DNA from: Pseudomonadota bacterium
Lineage (GTDB): Bacteria; Pseudomonadota; Gammaproteobacteria; Acidiferrobacterales; Acidiferrobacteraceae
Direction of reading: 5' to 3'
Length of the DNA stretch: 45,819 bases
NCBI GenBank assembly: GCA_021816625.1
Contig: JAKAXM010000008.1
Location: 1 to 45,819, forward strand
Shown: one piece after another, positions 16,888-27,000 of the stretch
Numbering within the stretch: the stretch's first letter is position 1
How the letters are laid out: every line of letters starts with the position of its first letter
The notes under the pieces: generated by a model
What the model saw: only the letters and a program-made list of their open reading frames with translations
What the model was told of the DNA's origin: nothing
The model's database searches: none
Made by a program: the position numbers and the translations under genes

Positions 16888-19659
16888 ATGACTGAAGAAT
16901 CCAGCGTCCTCGCCAAGAGCTACGAGCCCGAGGAGATCGAAAAGTCCGTGTATGCGCGCTGGGAGGCGAGCGGGGTCTTCGCCCCCTCCGGCCAGGGCCC
17001 CGGATACTGCATCGTCATTCCGCCGCCCAATGTGACCGGCAGCCTGCACATGGGGCACGCCTTCCAGGACACGATTATGGACGCGCTGATCCGCTACCAC
17101 AGGATGCGCGGGGACAACACCTTGTGGCAGCCCGGAACCGACCACGCCGGGATCGCGACCCAGATGGTCGTCGAGCGCCAACTCGAGGCGCAGGGCCAGA
17201 CGCGCACGGGGCTCGGGCGCGAGGCCTTTTTGGAGGCGGTCTGGGCCTGGAAGGCGCGCTCGGGCGGACGAATCAGCGAACAATTGCGGCGCATGGGGGC
17301 GTCGGTGGATTGGTCGCGCGAGCGCTTTACCCTGGATGAAGGTCTGTCCCAGGCCGTGCGCGAGGTCTTCGTCCGGCTCTACGACGAGGGGCTCATCTAT
17401 CGCGGCAAGCGCCTCGTAAACTGGGACCCCTTGCTGCAGACCGCGGTATCCGACCTCGAGGTGATCGCCGAGGAAGAGGACGGCTTCCTCTGGCACATCC
17501 GCTACCCGGTGGACTCGGGCTCGGACCTCGTCGTCGCGACCACCCGGCCAGAGACCCTGCTCGGAGACGAGGCGGTCGCAGTCCATCCCGAAGATGCCCG
17601 CTACCGCCATCTGATCGGGCACAAGGCGCAGCTGCCGCTCACCGGCCGCAAGATCCCGATCATTGCCGATACCTACGTGGACCCGAGTTTTGGTTCGGGG
17701 TGCGTAAAGATCACGCCGGCGCACGATTTCAACGATTACGAGGTGGGCCGGCGCCACCAGCTCCCGCTTACCAACGTCTTCGACCAGACCGCCCATATCG
17801 ATCTCCCCGGGTCCCCCTATCACGGCCTCAGCCGCGAAGCGGCACGTCGCCGGATCCTGGATGACCTGCAGACCGCCGGGCTGCTGCTACGCGCAGAGCC
17901 CCACAAGCTCAAGGTGCCGCGCGGCGAACGGACCCAGGCGGTGATCGAACCGTGGCTTACCGATCAATGGTATGTGCGCACCGAGGCGCTGGCAGGACCC
18001 GCCATAGCCGCCGTCGCCGACGGACGCATTCGTTTCGTACCCGAGAACTGGGACAAGACCTACTTCGAATGGATGCGTAACATCAAAGACTGGTGCATCT
18101 CGCGCCAGATCTGGTGGGGTCATAGGATACCCGCGTGGTACGACGACGAGGGACGGGTCTACGTCGCGCGCAGCGAAGACGAGGCCCGCCGCCGTCATGG
18201 CCTGAGCGCCGATGTGCGCCTCACCCAAGATCCCGACGTCCTCGACACCTGGTTCTCGTCGGCCTTGTGGCCCTTCTCGACCCTCGGCTGGCCCGAACAG
18301 ACCGATGCGCTCGCACGTTTTTACCCGACCCAAGTCCTCGTGACCGGCTTCGACATCATCTTCTTTTGGGTCGCGCGCATGATCATGATGGGCCTTAAGT
18401 TCACAGGCGAGGTCCCGTTCCACGAGGTCTATGTGCACGGCTTGGTGCTGGATGCGAAGGGCCAGAAGATGTCCAAGTCGCGCGGCAACGTGATAGATCC
18501 CATCGATCTCATAGACGGCATAAGCTTGGCCGATCTGGTCGCGAAACGGACAACGGGCCTCCTGCAACCGGCAAAGGCCGAAGGCATACGCAAGGCCACC
18601 GAGCGCGAATACCCCCAGGGGATCCCGGCCTACGGTACCGATGCGTTGCGGATGGCGTTCGCAAGCCTTGCGACCCAGGGGCGCAACATCAATTTCGATC
18701 TGGCGCGCGTGGACGGCTACCGGAATTTCTGCAACAAACTCTGGAACGCCGCCCGCTTCGTGCTCCTGAACACGGAAAATGCCGATTGCGGTAACGACGG
18801 CGATTACGTCCTCGATATCGGCGACCGCTGGATCATATCGCGGCTCCAGGAGACCGAGCGGGAGGTCGAGGCCGCCTTTGCGGCCTACCGCTTCGACCTG
18901 GCCTCGCAGGCCTTGTACCGCTTCGTATGGGACGAATACTGTAGCTGGTATCTCGAGTGGTCGAAGACGGTGCTAGCCCATGCCGACCCCCTGGGCGCGC
19001 GCGGTACCCGCCGCACCCTGCTGCGCGTCCTCGAGACCGCCCTGCGGCTCTTGCACCCGCTCATGCCCTTCATTACCGAGACCCTCTGGGGGCGCATAGC
19101 CCCCCTGTGTGCCCGCGGGCGCGACACCATTATGCGCGCACCCTACCCCCGCTGCGACGAACGGCGCATCGACGCCGGGGCGAGCGCCGCCATGCAGACC
19201 TTGATGGGTATCGTCAGCGCCGTACGCACCATCCGCGGCGAGATGAATGTGTCCCCGGCGGCGCGGATACCGGTACTGCTCGACGGCGCCCGCGATCACG
19301 CCGGCCTTATCAAAGACAACGAGCGGACGATCTGTGCGCTTGCCAAGATCGCCGAGATTACCCTACTGGACGGGGCGGCGGCGCCCGAGGCCGCCGTAGC
19401 CTTGGTGGGTGCGATACGCGTGCTCGTACCGCTCGCAGGCCTGATCGACAAGACGGCGGAACTGAAGCGTCTTGCGAAAGAGCTCGAGAAGATCGACCGT
19501 GAGATCGAGCGCGCGCGCGTAAAGCTCGAACGGCCTGATTTCATTGCCCGGGCCCCGGCGGCCGTAGTCGACGAAGAGCGCCGCCGGCTCGCGGATTTTT
19601 GTGAACGGCGCGACAAGCTGGCAGAACAAGAGGCGCGGATCGCAGCCCTCGAGGCCTGA
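16888..19659 (+). CDS. valS: Valyl-tRNA synthetase
   Basis: A 923-residue class I aminoacyl-tRNA synthetase. The HIGH-type motif is in [13 protein letters not shown] (about residues 44-56) and the KMSKS loop is at about 527-531. Between them lies the CP1 editing domain, recognisable from [20 protein letters not shown]. The C-terminal charged coiled coil (about 850-920) is the ValRS tRNA-binding arm. The length is normal. It follows the small gene by 8 bases without a clear ribosome binding site, so translation probably depends on coupling. Confidence 0.97.
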   Translation: MTEESSVLAKSYEPEEIEKSVYARWEASGVFAPSGQGPGYCIVIPPPNVTGSLHMGHAFQDTIMDALIRYHRMRGDNTLWQPGTDHAGIATQMVVERQLEAQGQTRTGLGREAFLEAVWAWKARSGGRISEQLRRMGASVDWSRERFTLDEGLSQAVREVFVRLYDEGLIYRGKRLVNWDPLLQTAVSDLEVIAEEEDGFLWHIRYPVDSGSDLVVATTRPETLLGDEAVAVHPEDARYRHLIGHKAQLPLTGRKIPIIADTYVDPSFGSGCVKITPAHDFNDYEVGRRHQLPLTNVFDQTAHIDLPGSPYHGLSREAARRRILDDLQTAGLLLRAEPHKLKVPRGERTQAVIEPWLTDQWYVRTEALAGPAIAAVADGRIRFVPENWDKTYFEWMRNIKDWCISRQIWWGHRIPAWYDDEGRVYVARSEDEARRRHGLSADVRLTQDPDVLDTWFSSALWPFSTLGWPEQTDALARFYPTQVLVTGFDIIFFWVARMIMMGLKFTGEVPFHEVYVHGLVLDAKGQKMSKSRGNVIDPIDLIDGISLADLVAKRTTGLLQPAKAEGIRKATEREYPQGIPAYGTDALRMAFASLATQGRNINFDLARVDGYRNFCNKLWNAARFVLLNTENADCGNDGDYVLDIGDRWIISRLQETEREVEAAFAAYRFDLASQALYRFVWDEYCSWYLEWSKTVLAHADPLGARGTRRTLLRVLETALRLLHPLMPFITETLWGRIAPLCARGRDTIMRAPYPRCDERRIDAGASAAMQTLMGIVSAVRTIRGEMNVSPAARIPVLLDGARDHAGLIKDNERTICALAKIAEITLLDGAAAPEAAVALVGAIRVLVPLAGLIDKTAELKRLAKELEKIDREIERARVKLERPDFIARAPAAVVDEERRRLADFCERRDKLAEQEARIAALEA

Positions 19660-19735
19660 AGGCCACGGCGGCGGCGGGACCATGGAGCGCCGGCTGGGCC
19701 CGCAACACGGCCCGTGGCGCCTCGGGGAGGGTGGC

Positions 19736-20107
19736 ATGACGCTTGTGTGGATCGCGTGTTTCGCCGTCGCGGGAGGCTGGCTGCGCTACGGTCAAAACCT
19801 TGCCGTGCAAAGGCTCCTGGGGCGTCAATTCCCTTGGGCCACCCTCTCTATCAATGTACTCGGGTCGTTTCTGATAGGACTCTTATCCATCGCACTCGTG
19901 AGCGTCTGGCCCGTCGGCGCGGCCTTGCGCACCGGGATCATCGTAGGCGGCATCGGCACCTATACGACCTTCTCGACCTTCTCCCTAGAGACCCTGCTGC
20001 TCATCGAGGATGGACAGCCCCTGCGCGGCCTATCCTATGTCGCCGCATCGCTGATACTGGGGCTTTCTGCAGCCTTCCTCGGCGCCGTCACGGCCTCCTC
20101 ACTCTAA
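19736..20107 (+). CDS. crcB: Fluoride channel FluC/CrcB, copy 1
   Basis: A 123-residue four-helix membrane protein of the Fluc family, which exports fluoride and protects the cytoplasm; it is especially relevant at low pH, where HF enters cells. Signatures are the GxxxRY-type start (GGWLRYGQNL), INVLGSFLIG (about residues 38-47) and GTYTTFSTFSLE (about 74-85). A strong GGGGAGGG precedes the ATG. I looked for the fluoride riboswitch consensus in the 76 bases after valS and did not find it. Confidence 0.93.
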   Translation: MTLVWIACFAVAGGWLRYGQNLAVQRLLGRQFPWATLSINVLGSFLIGLLSIALVSVWPVGAALRTGIIVGGIGTYTTFSTFSLETLLLIEDGQPLRGLSYVAASLILGLSAAFLGAVTASSL

Positions 20108-20123
20108 ACAACAAAGGGGTTTT

Positions 20124-20435
20124 ATGCGAAATATCGATATGGTTCGAATCTATCTACGCGAAGGCGATCACGCCCACGGCCACGCCCTCCTGGAGCAGAT
20201 CTTTGCGATCCTCCATGATCAGCACAAGATCCACGGCGTCACCGTGTTTCGTGGGGTTGCAGGCTTTGGATCTCACGGCGAGGTCCACTCCGCAGACCTG
20301 CTGCGGATCACGGTCCATCTACCGCTCGTAGTCGAATTCTTCGATGCGAAGGCGGCGGTGGACGCGGTCTTGCCGCAGCTGCAAGACCTCGTTCCCGAAG
20401 GCCATATCGTGCGGTGGGAAGCGCAGTGCAGCTAG
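20124..20435 (+). CDS. DUF190 (PII-like) protein
   Basis: A 103-residue cytosolic DUF190 protein. Recognisable sequence includes RIYLREGDHAHGHALLE (about residues 8-24), HGVTVFRGVAGFG (about 37-49) and LLRITVHLPLVVEFFD. The family has a PII-like ferredoxin fold and is repeatedly encoded beside crcB, so a regulatory or accessory role in fluoride resistance is likely but unproven. AAAGGGG lies at a good distance from the ATG. It sits between two crcB genes. Confidence 0.9.
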   Translation: MRNIDMVRIYLREGDHAHGHALLEQIFAILHDQHKIHGVTVFRGVAGFGSHGEVHSADLLRITVHLPLVVEFFDAKAAVDAVLPQLQDLVPEGHIVRWEAQCS

Positions 20436-20457
20436 GCGTTTGGTTGCGATCCACGCC

Positions 20458-20841
20458 ATGAAGACGCTCAGTTTCATCGCCTTTTTTGCCATTCTGGGGG
20501 CGTTCGCCCGCTACGGGCAGGCGCTGCTCGTAGCGCATCTGGCTGGCGGCCCCTTCCCCTGGGACATCCTGTCGATCAACGTCATGGGTTCGCTCGCCAT
20601 GGGCTTTTTGTTCTTTGAGACCCTGGAGCGGATCACGATAGGCCCCGAACTGCGGGCCGGACTCCTCACCGGCTTTCTCGGCGCCTACACCACCTTCTCG
20701 ACCTATGTAGCCGGCGCCTTAACCTTGCTGCGAACCGGGGCCTGGGGGCTTGCCGCACTCTATCTCTTAGGCTCGGTTGCGCTCGGGATAGTCGCAGTCA
20801 TGCTCGGGGCTTGGCTGTCACGTCGGGTGCGCAGCCGTTAA
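20458..20841 (+). CDS. crcB: Fluoride channel FluC/CrcB, copy 2
   Basis: A 127-residue second Fluc channel subunit with the same motifs as copy 1: GAFARYGQALL near the N-terminus, SINVMGSLAMGF, and GFLGAYTTFSTYV. The two copies differ over most of their length, which is typical of paired fluc genes that build a heterodimer, as opposed to the dual-topology homodimer made by single genes. The TAA stop shares the palindrome TTAA with the stop of rimI on the other strand. No strong ribosome binding site is visible; the gene starts 22 bases after the DUF190 gene. Confidence 0.92.
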   Translation: MKTLSFIAFFAILGAFARYGQALLVAHLAGGPFPWDILSINVMGSLAMGFLFFETLERITIGPELRAGLLTGFLGAYTTFSTYVAGALTLLRTGAWGLAALYLLGSVALGIVAVMLGAWLSRRVRSR

Positions 20842-21332
20842 GTCGACAACTCAAGAGCCAGCACCAAGGCGTCCTCGCGCCCGCGCCGCGCCGGGTAATA
20901 ATTCTTGCGCAGGCCGATCTCGTTGAAACCGAGGGCATGATAGAGGGCATAGGCCCCGCGGTTGGAACGCCGGACCTCGAGCAGCGCTATAGTGGCCTGA
21001 GCCTTGCGGGCGACCCCCAGGAGATGGGTCAAAAGCTCCCGCCCCAGGCCCCGGCGCTGGTAACGCGGGTGGATACAGATATTCAGGATGTGACACTCGC
21101 CGGCCGCCACCACCATCACCCCATGCCCCACGAGCCGCCCGCCTTCGTGCAACACCCGGCAACAGTAACCGACGCGCAGGCAGTCTCGGAATATCCCCTC
21201 GGTCCAAGGGAACTCGTAGGCCAGATGCTCGACCTCCATGACCGCCGGCAGATCCTCGAGACGCATCGCGCGCAACTTGATCTTGGGGGCGGACGCCCCT
21301 TCGGGCCGTGTCGGCCAGCGCCAGCTACTCAT
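20838..21332 (-). CDS. rimI: Ribosomal-protein-alanine N-acetyltransferase RimI
   Basis: A 164-residue GNAT acetyltransferase. The acetyl-CoA loop is YQRRGLG (residues 91-97), preceded by the ICIHPRYQ strand, and the C-terminal half has LEVRRSNRGAYALYHALGFN, characteristic of RimI, which acetylates the N-terminus of ribosomal protein S18. The start at 21332 overlaps the uracil-DNA glycosylase stop by 8 bases. An internal ATG at residue 23 is possible, since the first 20 residues are not conserved in the family. Confidence 0.9.
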   Translation of the reverse strand: MSSWRWPTRPEGASAPKIKLRAMRLEDLPAVMEVEHLAYEFPWTEGIFRDCLRVGYCCRVLHEGGRLVGHGVMVVAAGECHILNICIHPRYQRRGLGRELLTHLLGVARKAQATIALLEVRRSNRGAYALYHALGFNEIGLRKNYYPARRGREDALVLALELST

Positions 21333-21969
21333 AGGACATGCTCGTCCGTGCCAACGTAAGGTCCCTCCAGGCCGCCGCCTTATCCGCCGGGCGGCGCAGG
21401 AGATAGGCCGGATGATAGGTCACCACCAAGGGCACGCCCTGATAGTCGTGGACCCGTCCCCGCAACGCACCCAGCGGCTGTTCCGTCGCGAGCAGGCTTT
21501 GCGCCGCGAACCGCCCCAGGGCCACGATGATCCGCGGCGCGACTGCGGCGAGCTGGGCCTTGAGATAAGGCAGGCATTGGGCCACCTCGGCCGGCTCGGG
21601 ATCACGGTTCCCTGGGGGGCGGCATTTCAGGACATTGGCGATGAAAACCTGATCGCGGTCCAGGGCAAGCGACCGCAACATAGCATCAAGCAACTGCCCC
21701 GCACGCCCGACGAAAGGCTCACCCCGCCTATCTTCCTCCGCGCCTGGGGCCTCCCCCACGAAAAACCACGAGGCATGCGCCGGCCCTACGCCAAACACCG
21801 TCTGGGTGCGGCCGGCGTGGAGGGGGCAGCGCGTACAGCCCCGGACTGCGGTGACCAGGTCCTCCCAATCCCGTGCGGGGGCGGGGGCCTGAACGGCCGG
21901 CGCCTCCCGCCGCGCCCAACGGGTGATGCCCATGGCGTCAAGCCAGCGGTCGTGTGATGCGCTCGTCAT
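21325..21969 (-). CDS. Family-4 uracil-DNA glycosylase (Fe-S type)
   Basis: A roughly 214-residue uracil-DNA glycosylase with a [4Fe-4S] cluster. The four ligand cysteines are at 45 and 48 (GCTRC), 116 ([11 protein letters not shown]) and 132 (QCLPYL). The catalytic and uracil-binding motifs are GEAPGAEED (from 72) and TYHPAYLL near the C-terminus. It excises uracil left by cytosine deamination. I place the start at the ATG giving [15 protein letters not shown] because this matches typical N-termini; ATGs at 21990 and 22035 are possible alternatives. It forms a two-gene unit with rimI. Confidence 0.92.
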   Translation of the reverse strand: MTSASHDRWLDAMGITRWARREAPAVQAPAPARDWEDLVTAVRGCTRCPLHAGRTQTVFGVGPAHASWFFVGEAPGAEEDRRGEPFVGRAGQLLDAMLRSLALDRDQVFIANVLKCRPPGNRDPEPAEVAQCLPYLKAQLAAVAPRIIVALGRFAAQSLLATEQPLGALRGRVHDYQGVPLVVTYHPAYLLRRPADKAAAWRDLTLARTSMSYE

Positions 21970-22113
21970 ACCCTCCAGTATAACGGGCATCAGGCCGCGC
22001 GGCAGTCCAGGATCGGTGTCGGAGGCGCGGTACACGCCCAGCCGACCCTCCCCGAGCCGGGCCTTACCCCGAAAGCGGCTTTAAGGGACGGGGGCGGGCG
22101 GCAGGCGCGGATC

Positions 22114-22449
22114 TCACCCCGTGCTCCAGCCCCGCGGCCTGCGCATCCCTGCAATCTTGCAGGCCTGCTGCACGTAACCGTAGGGAAACAGCGTGAAGAG
22201 CCGGGCCCGTGCCTCTGCGCCGGCGCCCTGCGCGGCCAGATGCCGAATCACGAAGCGCGCATCCGGCGCCACCTGGTGCTCTTCGTAAAACGCACGCATA
22301 AAGCGCAGCACCTGCCAATGCCCTGTCTCCAGATCCAAACCCTCGGTCCGGGCAAGCGCGGCCGCCACGGCCTCACTCCAGTCACCGGGATCCTGCAAGT
22401 AACCCTCGTCATCGATCGCGATCTGCACCTCACCCACCACCATCTCCAT
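22114..22449 (-). CDS. DsrC/TusE/RspA-family protein lacking the C-terminal cysteine
   Basis: A 111-residue protein of the DsrC/TusE family, the sulfur carriers used in dissimilatory sulfur metabolism and tRNA 2-thiouridine synthesis. It shows DWSEAVAAALA (about residues 23-33), a long helical core, and the C-terminal arm LFPYGYVQQACKIAGM. Cys97 in QACKIAG corresponds to the family's CysB. Eleven residues further, where DsrC and TusE have the reactive CysA in a PxxGC-type ending, this protein has Trp108 (codon TGG). Persulfide transfer as in TusE therefore looks impossible, and a non-carrier (RspA-like) or regulatory role is more likely. GAGGGTGG precedes the ATG. The gene is monocistronic. 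Confidence 0.85.
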   Translation of the reverse strand: MEMVVGEVQIAIDDEGYLQDPGDWSEAVAAALARTEGLDLETGHWQVLRFMRAFYEEHQVAPDARFVIRHLAAQGAGAEARARLFTLFPYGYVQQACKIAGMRRPRGWSTG

Positions 22450-22633
22450 ACGTCCACCCTCGTTTGTCGCGCCCCGGCCGGCGCCACCTAGGCCACCCGC
22501 CTTGGGAAGCGTCCCTTGACCAGACCCGCGCGCGCCTTGATCCTGGTCAAGATATCGGCACCGGCGGCTTGCCAGGCGGTCTGCATCCAGGCAAGCTCGG
22601 CCCATGCCACCTCGCGTCGGCGTCGGAAGCCCT

Positions 22634-22927
22634 ATGCCCTCCCCGTCATGGTTTGTCTACATCCTCGAATGCCAGGATCGCGTCCTTTACACGGGCATAA
22701 GCACGGATGTCGCGCGCCGGTTTTGCGCGCACCGAAACGGGCGTGGGGCGCGCTTTACGCGCGCCCATAGACCGACCCGCATCCTCGCGTCACTCCCCTG
22801 TCCCGACCGCGCAGCGGCAAGTCGCATCGAAGCACGCGTAAAGCGCCTGTCCGCCGCCGGTAAACGCGCGCTATGCGATATATGGAATACACCCGACCAC
22901 GTTCTGCTACCGCCCTCCCTTCCATAG
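22634..22927 (+). CDS. GIY-YIG nuclease-fold protein (UPF0213/YhbQ type)
   Basis: A 97-residue single-domain GIY-YIG protein. The GIY half is VYI (residues 8-10) and the YIG half is YTG (19-21), followed by the conserved Arg in DVARRF and a Glu in RIEARVKRLS (about 66) that would bind the metal. Family members such as E. coli YhbQ are small DNA-cleaving or binding proteins of poorly defined role. I use ATG 22634, which has GGAAG 4 bases upstream. It is divergent from the DsrC-like gene. Confidence 0.9.
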   Translation: MPSPSWFVYILECQDRVLYTGISTDVARRFCAHRNGRGARFTRAHRPTRILASLPCPDRAAASRIEARVKRLSAAGKRALCDIWNTPDHVLLPPSLP

Positions 22928-23022
22928 CCGTAGATACTACATATCGCGTTACCTCGACCTTTCGAGTCTAGGCCACCCGGAAAATCACCCGTCTCATTTG
23001 CCGACCTGTGTCTTTTCGCAGG

Positions 23023-23051
23023 TTGACGGCCCTATGAGTGCTTACGATAGT
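23023..23051 (+). promoter_or_regulatory. Candidate sigma-70 promoter for the GAF-LuxR gene
   Basis: TTGACG at 23023-23028 and GATAGT at 23046-23051 are separated by 17 bases, a good match to a housekeeping promoter. The predicted leader before the ATG at 23170 would be about 110 bases. It contains a short inverted repeat, CCACC/GGTGG, near 23104-23119. Confidence 0.45.
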
Positions 23052-23169
23052 GGATAGCGGCCTTAGGGCCTGTCCCATGAAGGGGCATAGGAAGTGATCC
23101 CCATCCACCATGAAGGTGGCGTCCTCCCATGCCCATATTTTTTCGGTCGATGTTCCGCCGGGAGGCACC

Positions 23170-23967
23170 ATGTGGAAAACGTTACGTTCATTGCAGGCAT
23201 CAGATATGCCGTCCTTCGTCACGCCAGAGTTATTGGAAGGCTCGTATGAGCGATGCCGCCTGTTCGATATATCCGCCAACCAGGAGCGCCTGGGGGATAC
23301 CTTCGGCGAAGGGGAGACGCGTAACCTCCTGCAGCAAAACGCGCGCCTGCTCGCCTATGGCCGAACCGTCGTAGAGGAGTACATGGCCGACATTCAGTCC
23401 TGCCAGGACCTCTTCATATTGACCAACGCCGAAGAACGGGTATTGGGATTATGGTCATGCCCCGATGTGCTTGCCGCGGCAAGCGAGATCGGTCTGCGAC
23501 CCGGCGCTTCGCTCGCTGAGGGTAGCGCTGGGACGAACGCCGTGGCCTTGGCGCTGGCCGCCCAAGGTCCCGTGGTGCTCAAGGGCGAGGAACACCTGTG
23601 CCGCTTATTTCACGACTGGAGTTGCGCGGCCGCACCCATCCTGAGCGCCGAAGGCACGCTCATGGGCTGTCTCGACCTGTCGGCCGCAGCCGGACCGGTG
23701 CGGGAAAAATTGGCCCTGACACGATCACTCGCGCGCGAGATCGGGCGCCTCGTGGGTAATCGGAGATCAGGCGCCTATGGGGTAACGGTGCGGCAAAGGG
23801 AGGTACTTTTGCTGTTTTCGCAAGGATACAGCTACAAGGAGATCGGTCGGGATCTGATGATTTCGATCAAGACCGTGGAAGAGCATTTGGACGCGGTACG
23901 CACGAAGCTTGGCACAAAGAGCCGCCGGGCCTGCATCAAGAAAGCGATTGAGCTTGGCGTGCTGTGA
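23170..23967 (+). CDS. GAF-domain LuxR-type transcription regulator
   Basis: A 265-residue regulator with an unusual composition. Residues about 20-180 resemble the sensory region of AcoR-type activators: the SYERCR start, a GAF-like core with GLRPGASLAEGSAGTNAVAL (109-128) and HDWSCAAAPI (148-157). Such activators normally continue into a sigma-54 AAA+ domain. Here the AAA+ domain is absent and residues about 205-265 are instead a LuxR/GerE helix-turn-helix (SYKEIGRDLMISIKTVEEHL). It should act with ordinary sigma-70 promoters. Seven cysteines may matter for redox or metal sensing, which is speculation. GGGAGG precedes ATG 23170. The ligand and targets are unknown, and no metabolic operon is adjacent. 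Confidence 0.8.
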   Translation: MWKTLRSLQASDMPSFVTPELLEGSYERCRLFDISANQERLGDTFGEGETRNLLQQNARLLAYGRTVVEEYMADIQSCQDLFILTNAEERVLGLWSCPDVLAAASEIGLRPGASLAEGSAGTNAVALALAAQGPVVLKGEEHLCRLFHDWSCAAAPILSAEGTLMGCLDLSAAAGPVREKLALTRSLAREIGRLVGNRRSGAYGVTVRQREVLLLFSQGYSYKEIGRDLMISIKTVEEHLDAVRTKLGTKSRRACIKKAIELGVL

Positions 23968-23996
23968 TGCGAGGCGCCGAGCCCACGAGATACGCT

Positions 23997-24010
23997 CCGC
24001 CCTTAGGCGG
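23997..24010. terminator. Short hairpin between convergent luxR-type gene and dnaE2
   Basis: CCGCC (23997-24001) and GGCGG (24006-24010) flank a CTTA loop and overlap the dnaE2 stop codon. There is no T-tract on either side, so termination activity is uncertain. It lies in the 35-base gap between two converging genes. Confidence 0.25.
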
Positions 24011-27000
24011 GCGCGGGCCTGAAGGCGTGGGCCCGGATATGCTGTATGTTGTCGGCGGTCCGCTCGAGGATGCCCTCCACGATCACCAGGGCCTGACGCA
24101 AAATGATGGGGCGGAAGGCGTCTGCGACGCCGGGGGGCACGATTACGTTGGCGGTGCCCGTCTCGTCTTCCAGCAACAGAAAGAGCAAACCGCGGGCGGA
24201 GACTGGGCGCTGGCGGCTTATGACGAGCCCAGCTGCGGTCACACGCGAGCCAGGCTTGATGCCGCCCAGCACCGCCATCGACAGGACCTGGGACGCAAGG
24301 CGCCCTCTGGCCAGGCCCACCGGGTGACCCCGCAGGGAAAAACCGAGCGTCTCGTAGTCCGCCCTGACGGCATCTTCGTAAGAACCGGAGCGGCGCCAGA
24401 CCTGCGGCTCATACGGGTCCGCAAACAAGGGGGCAGGGGTCTGAATGGCAAGGCTCTGCCATAGGGCCTGGGGCCGCGATCCCGCCAGGGCATCGGCGGC
24501 CCCGCCCTGCGCGACCTGCCAGCCATCGCGGCGCGTAAGCCCGGCGGCGCGCGCTAGCGCAGGCCAGGAATCCCGCGCGCGCCCCGCCTGATCCTCGAGG
24601 CGCTGAGCACCCTTGCGCGACAAGCCGCTTATGAGGGCAAGCCCTAAGCGTACGACCCGCCCGGTTGCGCGCCTCTCGAGGGTGGTCGCGGCCTTGCTGT
24701 AACGGACATCGGGCGCCAGGACACGGACACCGTGGCGCCTGGCATCCGCTATGAGTTGCGCGACCCCATAGAAACCCAGGGGTTGACTGTTCAAAAGAGC
24801 GCACAGATAGACATCGGGGACATGGCATTTGAGCCAAGCGCTCGCGTAGGCGAGGAGCGCAAAGCTCGCGGCATGCGATTCCGGAAAACCATAAGCGCCA
24901 AAGCCATGGATTTGCTGGTAGATCTCCCCGGCATAAGAGGCGTCATAGCCCCGCGCACGCATGCCGCTCAAAAACCGCTCCCGAAAGGCCTGTAGGTCCC
25001 CTTCCCGCTTCCAGGCCCCCATGGCCCGGCGCAACTCATCGGCCTCGCCTGGCGAGAACCCTGCGGCGACGACCGCGAGCTTTATGACCTGCTCCTGGAA
25101 CAGCGGTATCCCAAGGGTCCTCTCGAGAACGGATGCGATGGCGGGGCTTGGGTAGACGACCGCCTCACGCCCTTGGCGGCGGCGCAAATACGGATGGATC
25201 ATATGCCCCTGAATGGGTCCGGGACGTACGATCGCAATCTGGATGACGAGATCATAAAAAGTGCGGGGCTTGAGGCGTGGCAACAAGGCCATCTGGGCGC
25301 GCGACTCGATCTGAAATACACCGATCGTGTCGGCCGCCGATATCATGTCGTAGACGGCCGGGTCTTCCGGCGGTACCTCTGTCAGGGTGCAAGGGCCAAG
25401 CCCGTGCGCACGCATGAGATCAAAGGCCTTCCTGATGGCCGTCAGCATGCCAAGCCCCAGACAATCGACCTTCATGATGCGCAGCGCATCCAAATCATCC
25501 TTATCCCACTGTAGGACCGTGCGCCCGGGCATGGCCGCCTGCTCAATCGGGACAAGGCCCGTCAAGGCCTCCTGCGACAAGACCATGCCGCCGGTATGCT
25601 GGGACAGATGCCGGGGCCGCCCCTCCAGCTCCCGGACGAGGGCCGTCAATTGCCGAAACGGCGGTCTCTGTACATCATACCCATGCTGGGCCAGGCGTTC
25701 GGGCAGGACCTCTGCCGACTCCCACCATCCGAGCAGCCCCGCCAGACGCTTGATGAGTGCATCCTCGCAACCCAGCGCCTTGGCCACATCCCGCAGGGCA
25801 CTGCGTGCCCGGTAGGTGATGACGCTGGCCGTCATGGCCGCGCGTTCCCGTCCGTAGCGGGCATACAGATACTGGATCACCTCTTCGCGCCGCTCGTGCT
25901 CGAAATCGATGTCGATATCGGGCGGCTCGTTGCGTTCCCGCGATATGAATCTCTCGAACAATACCTGCAAACGGGCGGGGTCCACGGCAGTGATACCCAA
26001 GGCGTAGCAGACCACCGAATTGGCGGCCGACCCCCGGCCCTGACACAGGATGCCCCGCGCACGGGCAAAGCGAACGAGATCGTGGACTGTCAGGAAATAA
26101 TCGGCGTAGGCAAGCTCTCCTATGAGCGCAAGCTCGTGGCGCGCCAGGGCGCGCACGGAATCCGGGATACCGTGCGGATAGCGCGCCTTGAGCCCCTGGC
26201 GGGTCAGCCGTATGAGTTGCCCAAGGGAGTGTCGGGGGCTTTGGCCGTGGCGTGGATAATGGTAACGAAGATCGTCCAGCGAGAACTGGCACAACGCCCT
26301 TATGGCCTCTGTCTCCTGCAACCAGTCGTCTGGATAAAGGGTGCGCAAAGCCGCCAGATCGCGCAGATGCCGTTCCCCGTTTGGAAACAAGGCCCAGCCC
26401 GCGGCATGGACCGGCGTCTTTAAGCGTATGGCCGTCATGGTATCTTGCAGCGCGCGGCGCCCACGCGTATGCATATGGACATCGCCGCAAGCCACGATGG
26501 GTCTTTGCAGGCGCGCAGACAGGGCCCGTAGCCGTGCGCCGTGATGGATATCGGCAGCGGTCCTGTGTAGCGTCCCTGCAATCCAAAACCGCTCCCCCAA
26601 GCGGCGCGCGAGCGTTACCGCAAGGACGTCATGATCCCCGCTGTGGTCTGGACACCAGAGCACGAGACAGGCCGCCAGACCGCCGATATCCGCAAGCCCC
26701 AGGTCGTAATGGCCTTTCCGGGTCTGACGGGCACGGCTTATGAGGCCTGACAATTCCGCGTAGCCACGCGCATCCGAGACCAGGACCACGCACTTCAATC
26801 CCTCCCTTACCGTGAACTCCGCGCCCACGATCAAAGGCAGGCCGCAGGCCTTGGCAGCCCTATGGGCATGCACCACCCCCGATAACGAACACTCATCGGT
26901 AATGGCGAGCGCCCGATAGGACAAGGCGTGGGCCCGCCAGACGAGTTCTTCTGGCGACGAGGCGCCGCGCAGGAAACTGAAGTGACTCACACAATGCAAT

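Noticed and set aside
16375-17823. 482-codon open frame on the minus strand
   Set aside because: It is antisense to valS and the small upstream gene, has no recognisable domain and results from GC-rich codon bias.
19662-19717. Possible fluoride riboswitch before the first crcB gene
   Set aside because: The conserved pseudoknot and loop bases of the crcB motif are absent. Only a GCCACGG/CCGTGGC stem is present, which may be chance.
22968-23279. 103-codon minus-strand frame before the GAF-LuxR gene
   Set aside because: There is no ribosome binding site, no recognisable motif, and it overlaps the start of the real gene.
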